From Clostridium kluyveri (lineage in GTDB: Bacteria > Bacillota > Clostridia > Clostridiales > Clostridiaceae), in assembly GCF_001902295.1 (NCBI RefSeq), contig NZ_CP018335.1, forward strand, positions 124,001 to 188,000: a DNA stretch of 64,000 nt, read 5' to 3'. Below the pieces are notes generated by a model. The model saw only the letters and a list, made by a program, of their open reading frames with translations. It was not told where the DNA came from and did not search any database. A program made the translations under genes and the position numbers. Positions 52,655 to 61,719 of this stretch are shown piece after piece. The first letter of the stretch is position 1; each line of letters opens with the position of its first letter.

Positions 52655-53404
52655 TTGGATAAATCAACTTTTGAAAAGGAATATGAAGTTCAATATCATG
52701 AAATAGATTTTAAGGGAAGATTACTTGTTACAAGTCTTATAAATTATTTTGGGGATGTGGCTACAAAGCATTCTGAGGCTATAGGAGGAAGTCTTAAATA
52801 TCTAAAAGAAAAAGGCATTGCATGGGTTCTTTATAAATGGAATATACATATAAATAAAAGTCCCTATTATGGTGAAAAAATTACTATAAGAACCAAGGCT
52901 TGTTCTTTTAAAAAGTTTTATGCTTATAGAACTTTCCATGTTATAGATAAAGAGGGCAATGTTGTAGCTTACGCAAATTCTCTCTGGATTTTGATAGATG
53001 TTAGTAGACGTAAAATAATTAGAATAACACAGGATATGTATAAGATGTATGGTATAAGTGAAAAAAATAAGGGCTTAATGGATATAAAAAAAATAAAGCT
53101 TCCAGAAAAATTTTCTATAGAGAAAAGCTTTGAAGTAAGGTATAGTGATATAGATACCAATAGACATGTTAATAATGTTAAGTATGTGGATTGGATGATA
53201 GAAACCATTCCTCTGGACATAGTACTTAACTACTCCATAGAAAATTTAAATATAACCTATGAAAAAGAAGCCAGATATGGTGAAAACATAACAATATACA
53301 CTGAATTGAATAAACAAGATGAAGGTTACATATCTTTACATGAAATTGTAGATAAAGAAGGCAAAAGGCTGTCTGCCATAGAGGCTGTTTTGCAAAAAAA
53401 GTAA
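52655..53404 (+). CDS. Acyl-ACP thioesterase
   Basis: A 249-residue double hotdog-fold thioesterase that releases fatty acids from acyl-ACP. First half: EVQYHEIDFKGRLLVTSLIN and WVLYKWNIHINKSPYYGEKI. Second half: FEVRYSDIDTNRHVNNVKYV with the catalytic Asn and His pair (NxHVNN), then EARYGENITIY. It is the bacterial counterpart of plant FatA/FatB. The start is TTG after GGAGGGAG. It is a single gene, lying about 7.5 kb from the fatty-acid synthesis cluster that supplies its substrate. Confidence 0.93.
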   Translation: MDKSTFEKEYEVQYHEIDFKGRLLVTSLINYFGDVATKHSEAIGGSLKYLKEKGIAWVLYKWNIHINKSPYYGEKITIRTKACSFKKFYAYRTFHVIDKEGNVVAYANSLWILIDVSRRKIIRITQDMYKMYGISEKNKGLMDIKKIKLPEKFSIEKSFEVRYSDIDTNRHVNNVKYVDWMIETIPLDIVLNYSIENLNITYEKEARYGENITIYTELNKQDEGYISLHEIVDKEGKRLSAIEAVLQKK

Positions 53405-53441
53405 AAGTGCTAATGAATTATTTTTCAGCAGCACTTTTTCC
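53402..53441. terminator. Shared terminator of the thioesterase and flavoprotein genes
   Basis: Stem AAAAGTGCT / AGCACTTTTT. It overlaps the last codons of the minus-strand flavoprotein gene, so both converging genes use it. Confidence 0.7.
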
Positions 53442-54647
53442 TGCCGTAAATCCAGAGCTCCAGGCCCATTGCAGATTGAAACCACCACAATCTCCATGTA
53501 CATCTAATATTTCACCGGCAAAATATAAGTTTTTTATCTTTTTAGATTCTAGAGTTTTTGGATTTATTTCGCATACGTCAATACCACCGGAAGTGACCTG
53601 TGAGTTTTTAAAGGAATTGGTGTCGTATACTTCGAATTTCCAAGATTTAATTAATTTATATATGTTGTTTTTTTCTATCCAGGTTAATTCATTACAGGGT
53701 TTATGGATATTTTTTACTGAAGCTTCATTTAAAAGTATAGGTATCATTTTTTTATTTATTATTCCTATTAAAGAATTATGTATACTTCTGTAATTAAAAA
53801 TTCCCCAATGATTTTCCAGAAATTCTATTAACTCTTTTTTACTAAACTGTGGAAGCATATCAATTTCTAATTCAACTAACCTTTTATTAAACAAATTATA
53901 AGAGGCTGTGCCGCTTATATTCAATATAGGGGGACCTGATATTCCATAGTCGGTAAATAGTAATTCACCTTCATCCTGTTCTTTTATTTTGTTATCTACA
54001 AGTAAATTCACATTGCCATTAAATTTTACTCCTGACAGGGCTTTTAAGCGGGTGTAATGCAGTTTTAGCTGTACCAGTGCAGGGATAGGAGAAATTATAT
54101 TATGACCTAATTTTTTACATATATTAAGACCAGAACCATCAGAACCGGTATCCGGAGCAGATTTACCTCCAGTGCATAAAATAATTTTTCTGCATTCATA
54201 TATTTTATCTTCACAAAATATTCTAAAATATTTCTTTGTATATACAATGTCTTTGACTTTTGAATTTAAGTAAATAGGAATATCTCTATCTTCAAGGGAC
54301 ATTTTTAGTATGTCTAGTACGGAGGATGCCTGAAGTGAAAGTGGATACATCTTCCCTTTTTCTAAAGTTGTAAGAGGTAATCCTAAAGAATTAAAAAATG
54401 TAACTGTATCATTTAAAGTAAAATTATCTAAGGTATCTTTAAAAAAATCAGGGTTTTTACTGTGATACCTAGAGTAATTTATATTCTCATTAGTTATATT
54501 GCACCTTCCATTTCCGGTGGATAATAATTTTTGACCAATTCTTTTTTTCGACTCTAAGATTCCAACATCTTTTCCATTGTCTTTTACAGTGATTGAAGCC
54601 ATTATGCCAGAAGCACCAGCGCCAATTACCATTATCTCATGAAACAA
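53418..54647 (-). CDS. NAD(P)/FAD-dependent oxidoreductase (HI0933/BaiN-like)
   Basis: A 409-residue flavoprotein. FAD motif VIGAGASGIMASI near the start, QKLLSTGNGRCNITNEN (family hallmark), LCTGGKSAPDTGSDGSG, TDYGISGPPILNISG, and AGEILDVHGDCGGFNLQWAWSSG. BaiN of bile-acid degraders is in this family, but most members are uncharacterised. GGGAGG is seven bases before the TTG at 54647; the ATG two codons earlier is too close to it. Confidence 0.9.
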   Translation of the reverse strand: MFHEIMVIGAGASGIMASITVKDNGKDVGILESKKRIGQKLLSTGNGRCNITNENINYSRYHSKNPDFFKDTLDNFTLNDTVTFFNSLGLPLTTLEKGKMYPLSLQASSVLDILKMSLEDRDIPIYLNSKVKDIVYTKKYFRIFCEDKIYECRKIILCTGGKSAPDTGSDGSGLNICKKLGHNIISPIPALVQLKLHYTRLKALSGVKFNGNVNLLVDNKIKEQDEGELLFTDYGISGPPILNISGTASYNLFNKRLVELEIDMLPQFSKKELIEFLENHWGIFNYRSIHNSLIGIINKKMIPILLNEASVKNIHKPCNELTWIEKNNIYKLIKSWKFEVYDTNSFKNSQVTSGGIDVCEINPKTLESKKIKNLYFAGEILDVHGDCGGFNLQWAWSSGFTAGKSAAEK

Positions 54648-54865
54648 AAACATACCTCCCTAAGTTAAAATGAATGTACTACATAAATATTTTAACTCAC
54701 TTATATTTTTTTTAATATAGTTTGTGACTAAAAATTATATATTTACTTTAAATTTGTATATACTATAATTAATAGAAGGTAGTGTAAAAAGTTTATGAAA
54801 AACTATAAAATAATAAATTTTTAGGGCACCCATAAATGTAAGTTTGTTACAAATAACCGCAGTTG

Positions 54866-54990
54866 CCCTTGACAAACATTATCCAAATTTTGTTTTACCT
54901 TGAAGAGGGCGAAGGGAAAAGATATAAAGACATGACAAAAAGCCCTCTGAAAACCAATTTTAAAATTTGTCTAATTCGGTTTGTCAAGGG
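54866..54990. repeat. Long nested inverted repeat in the insertion sequence
   Basis: CCCTTGACAAAC (54866-54877) pairs with GTTTGTCAAGGG (54979-54990). Inside, AAATTTTG / AAAATTT and AGAGGGC / GCCCTCT also pair, giving a nested stem of about 125 bases downstream of the transposase gene. Confidence 0.75.
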
Positions 54991-55041
54991 TTCGCTGACG
55001 GCAACAGCTGCTTTAGGGCTCAGCTAAATAGATATAAAATC

Positions 55042-56469
55042 TTAGGAGGTAGCCTGTGATATACAATAGTCTTGAGCTAGTTCAACAAGCTTACACCAAC
55101 GAGCTGGCATGGTTTGAAGACTTTGAAGTACAGGTATTTGAACTGGAACCTTATGATTAAGTGTTGAATGAGTTCTTAGAAAATTAAAATATGCAGCAAA
55201 TAATGTTACAAATGCTATAGAACCATCTGAACTATTAAAACCACAGGTTGTCCTATAACTGCCTTTAAAGGTTCTATTAAGACGTTCAATTATCTGTTTT
55301 AAAGGTCTGTATTCCTTTGAAACGTCATCATTGTTTGTAAGACCTATGACTTGAGTAATATCGAAGTTAATGTCTTCGCTTGCGAAAAAATGTTGTGCCA
55401 ACAAGTAGATTGGATTACCATCAACAATGAAATTTAGTTTTTTAGGTATATCCTTAAGCTTTGATAAAACGTCGTCTAAAGCTTTAACTGCTGAAAGAGT
55501 ATCTCTATTTGGTGAAACTCTATAAGAAAGAATAATTTTCTTAACAGAGTCAAAGAAAAAGAAGATATACTGCCATTTACCGTTAACTTTTATGTATGTT
55601 TCATCACCACAAAAAGAATTAGATAACTCATAATTGTAGTTATCAACAAAGGGCTTTACCACATGGGATACAGCATCAGCGTAGTTTAAAACTGTTTGAT
55701 GAGATATTTTAATACCGTGAATATCCCTCATTATTGAAGCCGTCTGTCTTGAAGACATATGGTAGTTTACGTAGTAAGACATAATTAATCCTAAAGTATG
55801 AGACGAAACCATTATTTTAGGCAGACTAATTTTAGATTTAACAGGGCTTTTACTGCTAAAAGGCTTATAGTCAAAAGTAAATTCCCTAGTTATATATCTA
55901 ACTTTATAGTTGTGAGGGTTATTTTTAAAGTCTTCTCTTTCTTTTTTAGTCATTGAAGCTAAATTGGTTTTATAAAAATCACACTCATCATTCTTACATT
56001 TATGCACATAAAAGTCCTTGCGAGTTTTGATTTTTTCAAGTGTTTTACCACAGTAAGGACATTTTAAAATAACGGACTTTTGAAAATAATTTTTAGGGTT
56101 AAATACTGTGTTGCATACCTTACAAAGGTATTGACCTCTGCCACCATTATTATCGTAAAGATACTGGTGGGGAGCACCACATTTAGGACACTTAACTTCT
56201 TTAGGAATGATAGTTTTATTCTTACGTGGCTTAACAGGTGTAAGTTCTTTCTTGTGACTTTCAAAATAGTTATGTAGAAGAACTTTATAATCAAGCTTTT
56301 CAGGTATTTCAAATATAGGTATTTTGTCTACCTGAAGCTTTCTATATTCCTTTTTTACTGGTTCGTCAGAGGCAGGGGTAAACATGGGTTTGCCAACTAA
56401 AAGAATAAATAATAGGTTAATCATATTGTGTAGGTAAATAATGTATTTAACAAGAAACTCGTTAATCAT
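55042..56469 (-). CDS. DDE transposase with zinc ribbons
   Basis: A 475-residue transposase. It has two zinc-ribbon-like pairs (CPKCGAPHQYLYDNNG...CKVC and CPYCGK...CKNDEC) in about residues 95-190. An HTH region (SSRQTASIMRDIHGIKISHQ) and a DDE catalytic core follow: CGDETYIKVNGKWQYIFFFF, FIVDGNPIYL and KQIIERLNRTFKGSYRTTCG. The core resembles IS6-like elements, with a longer zinc-binding N-terminus. The ATG at 56469 is preferred (AAAGGAG upstream); the frame opens further to a TTG at 56517. It looks intact. Confidence 0.85.
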   Translation of the reverse strand: MINEFLVKYIIYLHNMINLLFILLVGKPMFTPASDEPVKKEYRKLQVDKIPIFEIPEKLDYKVLLHNYFESHKKELTPVKPRKNKTIIPKEVKCPKCGAPHQYLYDNNGGRGQYLCKVCNTVFNPKNYFQKSVILKCPYCGKTLEKIKTRKDFYVHKCKNDECDFYKTNLASMTKKEREDFKNNPHNYKVRYITREFTFDYKPFSSKSPVKSKISLPKIMVSSHTLGLIMSYYVNYHMSSRQTASIMRDIHGIKISHQTVLNYADAVSHVVKPFVDNYNYELSNSFCGDETYIKVNGKWQYIFFFFDSVKKIILSYRVSPNRDTLSAVKALDDVLSKLKDIPKKLNFIVDGNPIYLLAQHFFASEDINFDITQVIGLTNNDDVSKEYRPLKQIIERLNRTFKGSYRTTCGFNSSDGSIAFVTLFAAYFNFLRTHSTLNHKVPVQIPVLQSLQTMPARWCKLVELAQDYCISQATS

Positions 56470-56645
56470 GCTTGTAGCTTGCTCCTTTCTTCTTTGCTGG
56501 AAATTATGACTTTGCAAATCACTAATTTACCCTAAAAGTTTGGGGGGAGCAAGTTATTTATATAAAATTGTTGAAAATAAAAGGGTTACGTCAGAAATTA
56601 TATTAAAATTTTTGACAATACCTAATAGAAAAGGGAGGGATATTT

Positions 56646-57017
56646 ATGGCAGCTTCTGAGTTCTTGAATTATAAAAATTGGGTGGTAGTGGGTAGTGTAG
56701 CCAATAACAAAAAATATGCTTTTAGAATATTAAATTGTTTGAAAGATGATGGATTTAATGTAGCTGGGGTAAACCCTAAAAGTGCCGAAGAGGGTGCCTA
56801 TAAATCCTTGGCAGAGGTACCTTTTAGCATAGATGTATTAGATCTATGCATAAACCCTGTACTTGGAATAAACATAGTTAAGGAAGCCAATAAGTTGGGA
56901 ATAGATAAAATATTAATACAACCTGGTGCAGAAAGTGATGAAATATTCAACTTTTGTAATAATAATGGAATAAATTTTGTAGAGGGATGTGCACTTGTTG
57001 AACTTTCTCGGAGATAG
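56646..57017 (+). CDS. CoA-binding-domain protein
   Basis: A 123-residue Rossmann-fold protein of the CoA-binding (YccU-like) family: NWVVVGSVANNKKYAFRILN near the start, VNPKSAEEGAYKSLAEVP, and KILIQPGAESDEIFNFCNNN. It resembles the nucleotide-binding part of succinyl-CoA synthetase alpha. Function unknown; it probably binds CoA. AGGGAGGG precedes the ATG. It is a single gene. Confidence 0.9.
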   Translation: MAASEFLNYKNWVVVGSVANNKKYAFRILNCLKDDGFNVAGVNPKSAEEGAYKSLAEVPFSIDVLDLCINPVLGINIVKEANKLGIDKILIQPGAESDEIFNFCNNNGINFVEGCALVELSRR

Positions 57018-57152
57018 AGTATAAGCCAAAATCTTAATTTTAATTCAGTATAACTAAAAACTTATATAATTTTCAAATTAGCGTAAAGTGTTGAGATGTA
57101 AGGACTTTAGTAGAAATATAGAAAAAGATATTTAAGAATATAAAAAAAAGTG

Positions 57153-57181
57153 TTGACACTTCAGAGAATATTTTGTATTAT
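57153..57181 (+). promoter_or_regulatory. Promoter of the tRNA operon
   Basis: TTGACA, 17-base spacer, TATTAT, ending 43 bases before the first tRNA. Confidence 0.8.
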
Positions 57182-57223
57182 AGACTATGTCAGGCCGCTG
57201 GATAGGTTTGATGCATAAGTAAA

Positions 57224-57298
57224 GGCCCCTTGGTCAAGCGGTTAAGACACCACCCTTTCACGGTGGTAACAGGAGTTCGATTCTCCTAGGGGTCACCA
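57224..57298 (+). tRNA. tRNA-Glu (anticodon TTC), copy 1
   Basis: Acceptor GGCCCCT / AGGGGTC, anticodon loop CTTTCAC (TTC), T-loop AGTTCGATTCT, encoded CCA. First gene of the tRNA operon. Confidence 0.96.
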
Positions 57299-57307
57299 TT
57301 ATTACAT

Positions 57308-57383
57308 GGGCGCATAGCTCAGCTGGGAGAGCACCTGCCTTACAAGCAGGGGGTCACAGGTTCGATCCCTGTTGTGCCCACCA
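57308..57383 (+). tRNA. tRNA-Val (anticodon TAC), copy 1
   Basis: Acceptor GGGCGCA / TGTGCCC, anticodon loop CTTACAA (TAC), encoded CCA. Confidence 0.96.
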
Positions 57384-57389
57384 ACATAA

Positions 57390-57466
57390 GGCTCAGTAGC
57401 TCAGATGGTTAGAGTGCCGGCCTGTCACGCCGGAGGTCGAGGGTTCGATCCCCTTCTGAGTCGCCA
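57390..57466 (+). tRNA. tRNA-Asp (anticodon GTC), copy 1
   Basis: Acceptor GGCTCAG / CTGAGTC, anticodon loop CTGTCAC (GTC), encoded CCA. Confidence 0.96.
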
Positions 57467-57571
57467 TGCCTTGCAACATTTATTTGTTGATAGGCCTTTA
57501 GCTTAAATTGGGAAGTCTACTCTAACATGAGAGAGTTACTTAGTTTAAGTTAAAATACTAAATTTGTTCTA

Positions 57572-57646
57572 GGCCCCTTGGTCAAGCGGTTAAGACACCA
57601 CCCTTTCACGGTGGTAACAGGAGTTCGATTCTCCTAGGGGTCACCA
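57572..57646 (+). tRNA. tRNA-Glu (anticodon TTC), copy 2
   Basis: Identical to copy 1 over its full length. It begins the repeated cassette, 105 bases after the first tRNA-Asp. Confidence 0.96.
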
Positions 57647-57655
57647 TTATTATAT

Positions 57656-57731
57656 GGGCGCATAGCTCAGCTGGGAGAGCACCTGCCTTACAAGCAGGGG
57701 GTCACAGGTTCGATCCCTGTTGTGCCCACCA
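57656..57731 (+). tRNA. tRNA-Val (anticodon TAC), copy 2
   Basis: Identical to copy 1. The nine-base spacer before it differs from the first copy by a single base. Confidence 0.96.
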
Positions 57732-57752
57732 TGTACCATATATTACGTATAG

Positions 57753-57829
57753 GGCTCAGTAGCTCAGATGGTTAGAGTGCCGGCCTGTCACGCCGGAGGT
57801 CGAGGGTTCGATCCCCTTCTGAGTCGCCA
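57753..57829 (+). tRNA. tRNA-Asp (anticodon GTC), copy 2
   Basis: Identical to copy 1. The spacer before it is longer than in the first cassette. Confidence 0.96.
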
Positions 57830-57833
57830 TTTT

Positions 57834-57909
<76 letters not shown>

Positions 57910-57910
57910 A

Positions 57911-57948
57911 GAACCCCATGATACAATATCATGGGGTTTAGTATTTTT
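57911..57948. terminator. Terminator of the tRNA operon
   Basis: Perfect stem ACCCCATGATA / TATCATGGGGT with a three-base loop, then TTTAGTATTTTTT. It may also serve the converging dnaC gene. Confidence 0.85.
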
Positions 57949-57950
57949 TG

Positions 57951-58937
57951 CTATTTAAAGTTTTTGCTTTTTATATTTTTACGTATTCTTATATCCTCTC
58001 CCCAAAATTTAAATAAGGTAAATTCACCTAATAATCTGGAAGAAATTCTCTCTGAGTAATATTTTAAAAGTTCTTCCAAATCACAATTAGTAGATATAAG
58101 CATTTTATTCTGTTTTAATAATTTCCTATTTATAAGATTAAATAATTCTGTTTTAGAAAAATCCGTTATCTGTTCTGAACCTAAATCATCTATTATTAAT
58201 AAGTCACAATTTATTATAAGATCTTCTAATTTATTGTTCTCCTTAAATCTTATGCTTTTTAAGTCTTGAATTAAAGCTTCAGAAGTCCTATAGACTACTA
58301 GAAATCCTCTATCTAAAAGTTCTTTTGCTATGCAATTTGATAGAAAAGTTTTTCCTGTTCCTGGATTTCCATAAAATAATAAATTTTCTTTGGAAGAAGA
58401 AAAATTTTCTATGTATTTCCACGATGTAGAAGCTATCTTTTCTATATTTTTTCTGGGGCTGGTTGGTTCTCCTTCATTTTTTAAAGGGGAATATAAGTGA
58501 AAATTAAAACTATCAAAATTGTTTTTACTTAGTATATTCATCAAATCGGAATTGTTATAATATAATTTAATTAACTTCTGTTTATAGCATAAACATTTTT
58601 TAGTGCCTATAAAACCAGTATCTTTACATTTATTACATTTATAAATCATATCTAGATAATTTACAGGATAATTATTGGCCAGCATAAGTTGAGCCTTTTT
58701 TTTTCTCAGATTTTTAATTTTTTCTTTAAGTTCCTTCAAATATTTATCCTTATATTTTACATTGTTTAATATATTTATTGATAATTTTATACAAAGTTTA
58801 CCTATTTCACTTTCAATATCCAATATTTCAGGAACAGTTTTTCTGATTTCTTCTTTTCTCAGGTTTAAAGTTTGTTCATTCTTCTGCCTTATGTTTTCAT
58901 AAATTTTTGTTATGTTTGAGTGATAGCTTTTAATCAT
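57951..58937 (-). CDS. dnaC: Helicase loader DnaC/DnaI-type AAA+ ATPase
   Basis: A 328-residue ATPase that loads the replicative helicase. The N-terminal part is helical, followed by a zinc-binding CNKCKDTGFIGTKKCLC near residue 100. The AAA+ module has Walker A YGNPGTGKTFLSN near residue 190, Walker B LLIIDDLGSE, sensor SNCDLEEL (as ISTNCD) and arginine finger region YSERISSRLLG. The gene overlaps the DnaD gene by eight bases, the usual clostridial primosome pair. Confidence 0.93.
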   Translation of the reverse strand: MIKSYHSNITKIYENIRQKNEQTLNLRKEEIRKTVPEILDIESEIGKLCIKLSINILNNVKYKDKYLKELKEKIKNLRKKKAQLMLANNYPVNYLDMIYKCNKCKDTGFIGTKKCLCYKQKLIKLYYNNSDLMNILSKNNFDSFNFHLYSPLKNEGEPTSPRKNIEKIASTSWKYIENFSSSKENLLFYGNPGTGKTFLSNCIAKELLDRGFLVVYRTSEALIQDLKSIRFKENNKLEDLIINCDLLIIDDLGSEQITDFSKTELFNLINRKLLKQNKMLISTNCDLEELLKYYSERISSRLLGEFTLFKFWGEDIRIRKNIKSKNFK

Positions 58938-59922
58938 TTCTATCCCATCCTAATAGTTTCTTTTCTAAATCTTCAAAATCATAGTTTCTCTGTTTAAAAT
59001 TATTAAAGGATCCCTGATTTGAGTTATTTCTTAAGTTTTTATAATTAGTAGATGTATTTTTTTTCATATCTTTTTTTCTTATATCTTTAGTGGTTTTTAT
59101 ATTATCTCTATACCAACTTGCAAGTATACCATCAATATATTTAAAGTCTGCTTTATTTATTCTTTGAAAGCATATATCGCATGCTTTGTATATAATGTCT
59201 ATAGAAAAGTTATAGCTTTCTATCCATTTAGAAAGCAATTCTTCTTGAGGCTTCATTATTTCTGCATCTTTTATGCCAAGGTAATTCAGAATTTTTCTTA
59301 TGCTTATCCATTTATCCTCATGTTTTTTTATAAAGGCTTGAGCATCATCTACATTCTTTATTTTAGCATCGAACCAGGATAGGGCGGTTTTTTCTATATA
59401 CCTTATATTAGTCTTCCCTTTTAAAGTGCAATATTGCACTAATAAGAGTATTATTTCAGGAGAAAAATTTAGATCATTTAGCCAACTTATATACATCATC
59501 ATTTCTTTTGAAGATAATGGTCTTCCCATAGATTTTTCTATATCTTCTAACATGTCTTTTACAGAATGATTATTTAGTTCCTCCAATAAATTTATATTAC
59601 TTTCTTTTTCAATTTCTATATCATCATTATATAAATCTAAAAATTCTATATTGTAATTTCCCATATTATCTATAGGAACTAATTTTATTACATTCTCTTC
59701 ATTCCAATAATTCCATGCATTTAATACATCCGTTTCCAAAAGATGCAAAGTATTTGCTATTATTTGAGAGTTTACTCCTATCTCTCCTGATTTGCAATAT
59801 TTTAATCCAAGAAGATATACCTTTACAAATTCTCCACGGGCCTTAGTCATGTATTTATCTATGAATATATTGCTTACAGGAGTATAGTTACTTTCTTTAG
59901 TCTTAAACATATATGTACTCAT
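58930..59922 (-). CDS. DnaD-domain primosome protein
   Basis: A 330-residue protein. The N-terminal winged helix (DnaD/DnaB-like, about residues 15-85) is followed by two DnaD-type helical domains: MLEDIEKSMGRPLSSKEMMM with YIEKTALSWFDAKI, and GIKDAEIMKPQEELLSKWIE with YIDGILASWYRDNIKT. The latter ending is the classic DnaB_2 motif (YxxxIxxxW). It works with DnaC in helicase loading at origins and in replication restart. It is the first gene of the pair. Confidence 0.9.
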   Translation of the reverse strand: MSTYMFKTKESNYTPVSNIFIDKYMTKARGEFVKVYLLGLKYCKSGEIGVNSQIIANTLHLLETDVLNAWNYWNEENVIKLVPIDNMGNYNIEFLDLYNDDIEIEKESNINLLEELNNHSVKDMLEDIEKSMGRPLSSKEMMMYISWLNDLNFSPEIILLLVQYCTLKGKTNIRYIEKTALSWFDAKIKNVDDAQAFIKKHEDKWISIRKILNYLGIKDAEIMKPQEELLSKWIESYNFSIDIIYKACDICFQRINKADFKYIDGILASWYRDNIKTTKDIRKKDMKKNTSTNYKNLRNNSNQGSFNNFKQRNYDFEDLEKKLLGWDRND

Positions 59923-60057
59923 ATTCTATTTACCTGCCTTTATTAAATAAGGTTTTAAAAGCTGTATTACTAAATTATTATATCAGACTAAATACAAAAA
60001 GTATAATGTAGTAAAAGGGTTACAAGTGTGATAAATTTACGGAAGATTTTAACATAC

Positions 60058-60114
60058 TGGACAGTTAAAAGTTTTTAATATATACTTTGATTATCAAAAT
60101 ATTTGATAATCAAA
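60058..60114 (+). promoter_or_regulatory. Promoter with twin FabT-type operators
   Basis: TGGACA (60058), 17-base spacer, TATACT (60081-60086). Directly following are two 13-base palindromes, TTTGATTATCAAA (60086-60098) and TTTGATAATCAAA (60102-60114), three bases apart. They match the site of FabT, the MarR-type fatty-acid synthesis repressor encoded at 61243. Confidence 0.85.
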
Positions 60115-60136
60115 AATTAAAAAAGGAGAGAGTTAA

Positions 60137-61201
60137 ATGAGATTACCTTCATTGATTATAGGAGATTTAAAGGCTAATATACCTATTATTCAAGGTGGCA
60201 TGGGTGTGGGTATTTCTGGATATAATTTAGCGCAGGCAGTAGCAAATGAAGGTGGAATAGGTGTAATCTCTACTGTTCAAATAGGTTATAAGGAATTAGA
60301 TTTTGAAACTAATTCTAAAGAAGCAAATATTAGAGCTTTAACAAAACAAATAAGAAAAGCTAGAGAATTAAGCCCAAAGGGTATAATTGGTGTAAATATA
60401 ATGGTAGCTATAGAGCAGTATGATGCAATGGTAAAAACCTGTGTGGAAGAAAAAGCAGATATAATAATATCGGGAGCTGGGTTGCCTCTTAATTTACCTA
60501 AACTGGTCCAGGGAAGTTCCATAAAAATAGTACCTATAGTTTCTTCTGGAAAGGCTGCATCTATTATAATTAGAAATTGGCTTAAAAAATACTCCAGAAT
60601 GCCAGATGCAGTTGTAGTAGAAGGGCCTGAGGCAGGGGGACACCTTGGATTTCATCTAAAGCAACTTCAAGAAGGTAAAGAATTACTGGAAGATATAGTT
60701 GTAGAAGTTATTAAGGTAGTAAGAGGCTTTGAAAATGGAGATAATGTTCCAGTTATAGCTGCTGGAGGCATATATACAGGATGTGATATTGTAAAATTTT
60801 TAAAACTAGGGGCAAACGGGGTTCAGATGGGAACTCGTTTTGTAGCCACTGAAGAATGTGATGCACATATAAATTTTAAAAATGCCTACATAGATGTAAA
60901 AAAAGAGGATATAAGTATAATAAAAAGCCCTGTAGGACTTCCAGGAAGGGCTATAAGAAATAAATTCATAAAGCAAACTGAAACCACTGATATAATTACT
61001 CCTGATAAATGTTATAATTGCCTAAAAAAGTGCAATCCGTCTAAAACACCGTACTGTATATCTAAAGCTTTAATAAATTCAGTTAAAGGAAATGTTGAGG
61101 ATGGACTTGTATTTATAGGAAGTAATGGGTATAGGGTAAATAAAATTGTAAAAGTTAAAGAGCTTATAAAGGAACTTGTAGAGGAAGCAGAAAAGTGCTA
61201 A
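60137..61201 (+). CDS. Nitronate-monooxygenase / FabK-like flavoprotein with a cysteine-rich tail
   Basis: A 354-residue FMN-dependent TIM-barrel protein. Motifs: IIQGGMGVGISG near the start, GVISTVQIG, KGIIGVNIMVA, AVVVEGPEAGGHLG (catalytic His region), VPVIAAGGIYTGCDIVKFLK and GVQMGTRFVATEEC. From residue 295 a tail has CYNCLKKC and PYCIS (four Cys), perhaps a zinc or iron-sulfur site. It is the first gene after the FabT operators, ahead of the fatty-acid synthesis genes, so it may be an enoyl-ACP reductase variant or nitronate monooxygenase. AAAGGAGAG precedes the ATG. Confidence 0.85.
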   Translation: MRLPSLIIGDLKANIPIIQGGMGVGISGYNLAQAVANEGGIGVISTVQIGYKELDFETNSKEANIRALTKQIRKARELSPKGIIGVNIMVAIEQYDAMVKTCVEEKADIIISGAGLPLNLPKLVQGSSIKIVPIVSSGKAASIIIRNWLKKYSRMPDAVVVEGPEAGGHLGFHLKQLQEGKELLEDIVVEVIKVVRGFENGDNVPVIAAGGIYTGCDIVKFLKLGANGVQMGTRFVATEECDAHINFKNAYIDVKKEDISIIKSPVGLPGRAIRNKFIKQTETTDIITPDKCYNCLKKCNPSKTPYCISKALINSVKGNVEDGLVFIGSNGYRVNKIVKVKELIKELVEEAEKC

Positions 61202-61242
61202 ATATATGTTGAAATACATTATTTATTTAAAGTGGTGATTTA

Positions 61243-61719
61243 GTGAATAAAAGTATAAATGTCATAAATGAATTATTGGTGGACATTTTTAATGACATTT
61301 TAGAAATAGAACAAAAAGCCCTTCAATATGCAGCATTTAATGATTTATCTATTACAGAAATACATACCATAGAAGCTATAGGTATGTATAAGACCAGAAA
61401 AATGACTGAAGTTGCTTGTCAGTTAGATATAACGTTAGGTACCTTGACTAAAGCTGTAGATCAATTGGTAAAGAAGGAATATGCCCTAAGAAGACGCAGT
61501 GAGGAGGATAGAAGAATTGTATATGTACAGTTAACTAAAAAAGGCAAACTTGCGTTTAGAGTACATCATAAGTTTCATTCTGATATGGTTAAAGAAGCTG
61601 TGAAAGGATTTACAGAAGAAGATGAAAGGATTTTAATTAAATCATTAGAAAAACTTAATAATTTTTTTAAATCAAAATATAATCTTAAAATTAAACCAAA
61701 GGAGAATAACAATGAATAA
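61243..61719 (+). CDS. fabT: MarR-family repressor of fatty-acid synthesis
   Basis: A 158-residue winged-helix regulator: HTIEAIGMYKTRKMTEVACQ, LDITLGTLTKAVDQLVKKEY, ALRRRSEEDRRIVYVQLTKK. In Firmicutes FabT controls fatty-acid genes and senses acyl-ACP. Its position between the flavoprotein and fabH and the FabT-like operators upstream support this. The start is GTG after GTGGTGA. It overlaps fabH by eight bases. Confidence 0.9.
   Translation: MNKSINVINELLVDIFNDILEIEQKALQYAAFNDLSITEIHTIEAIGMYKTRKMTEVACQLDITLGTLTKAVDQLVKKEYALRRRSEEDRRIVYVQLTKKGKLAFRVHHKFHSDMVKEAVKGFTEEDERILIKSLEKLNNFFKSKYNLKIKPKENNNE

Larger units (their letters stand above)
54819..56537 (-). mobile_element. Insertion sequence with a 475-residue DDE transposase
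   Basis: Single-gene element. TTTTAGGG (54819-54826) and CCCTAAAA (56530-56537) are possible inverted ends. Only eight bases match and no target duplication was confirmed, so the ends are provisional. Between the left end and the gene lies a long structured segment. Confidence 0.5.
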
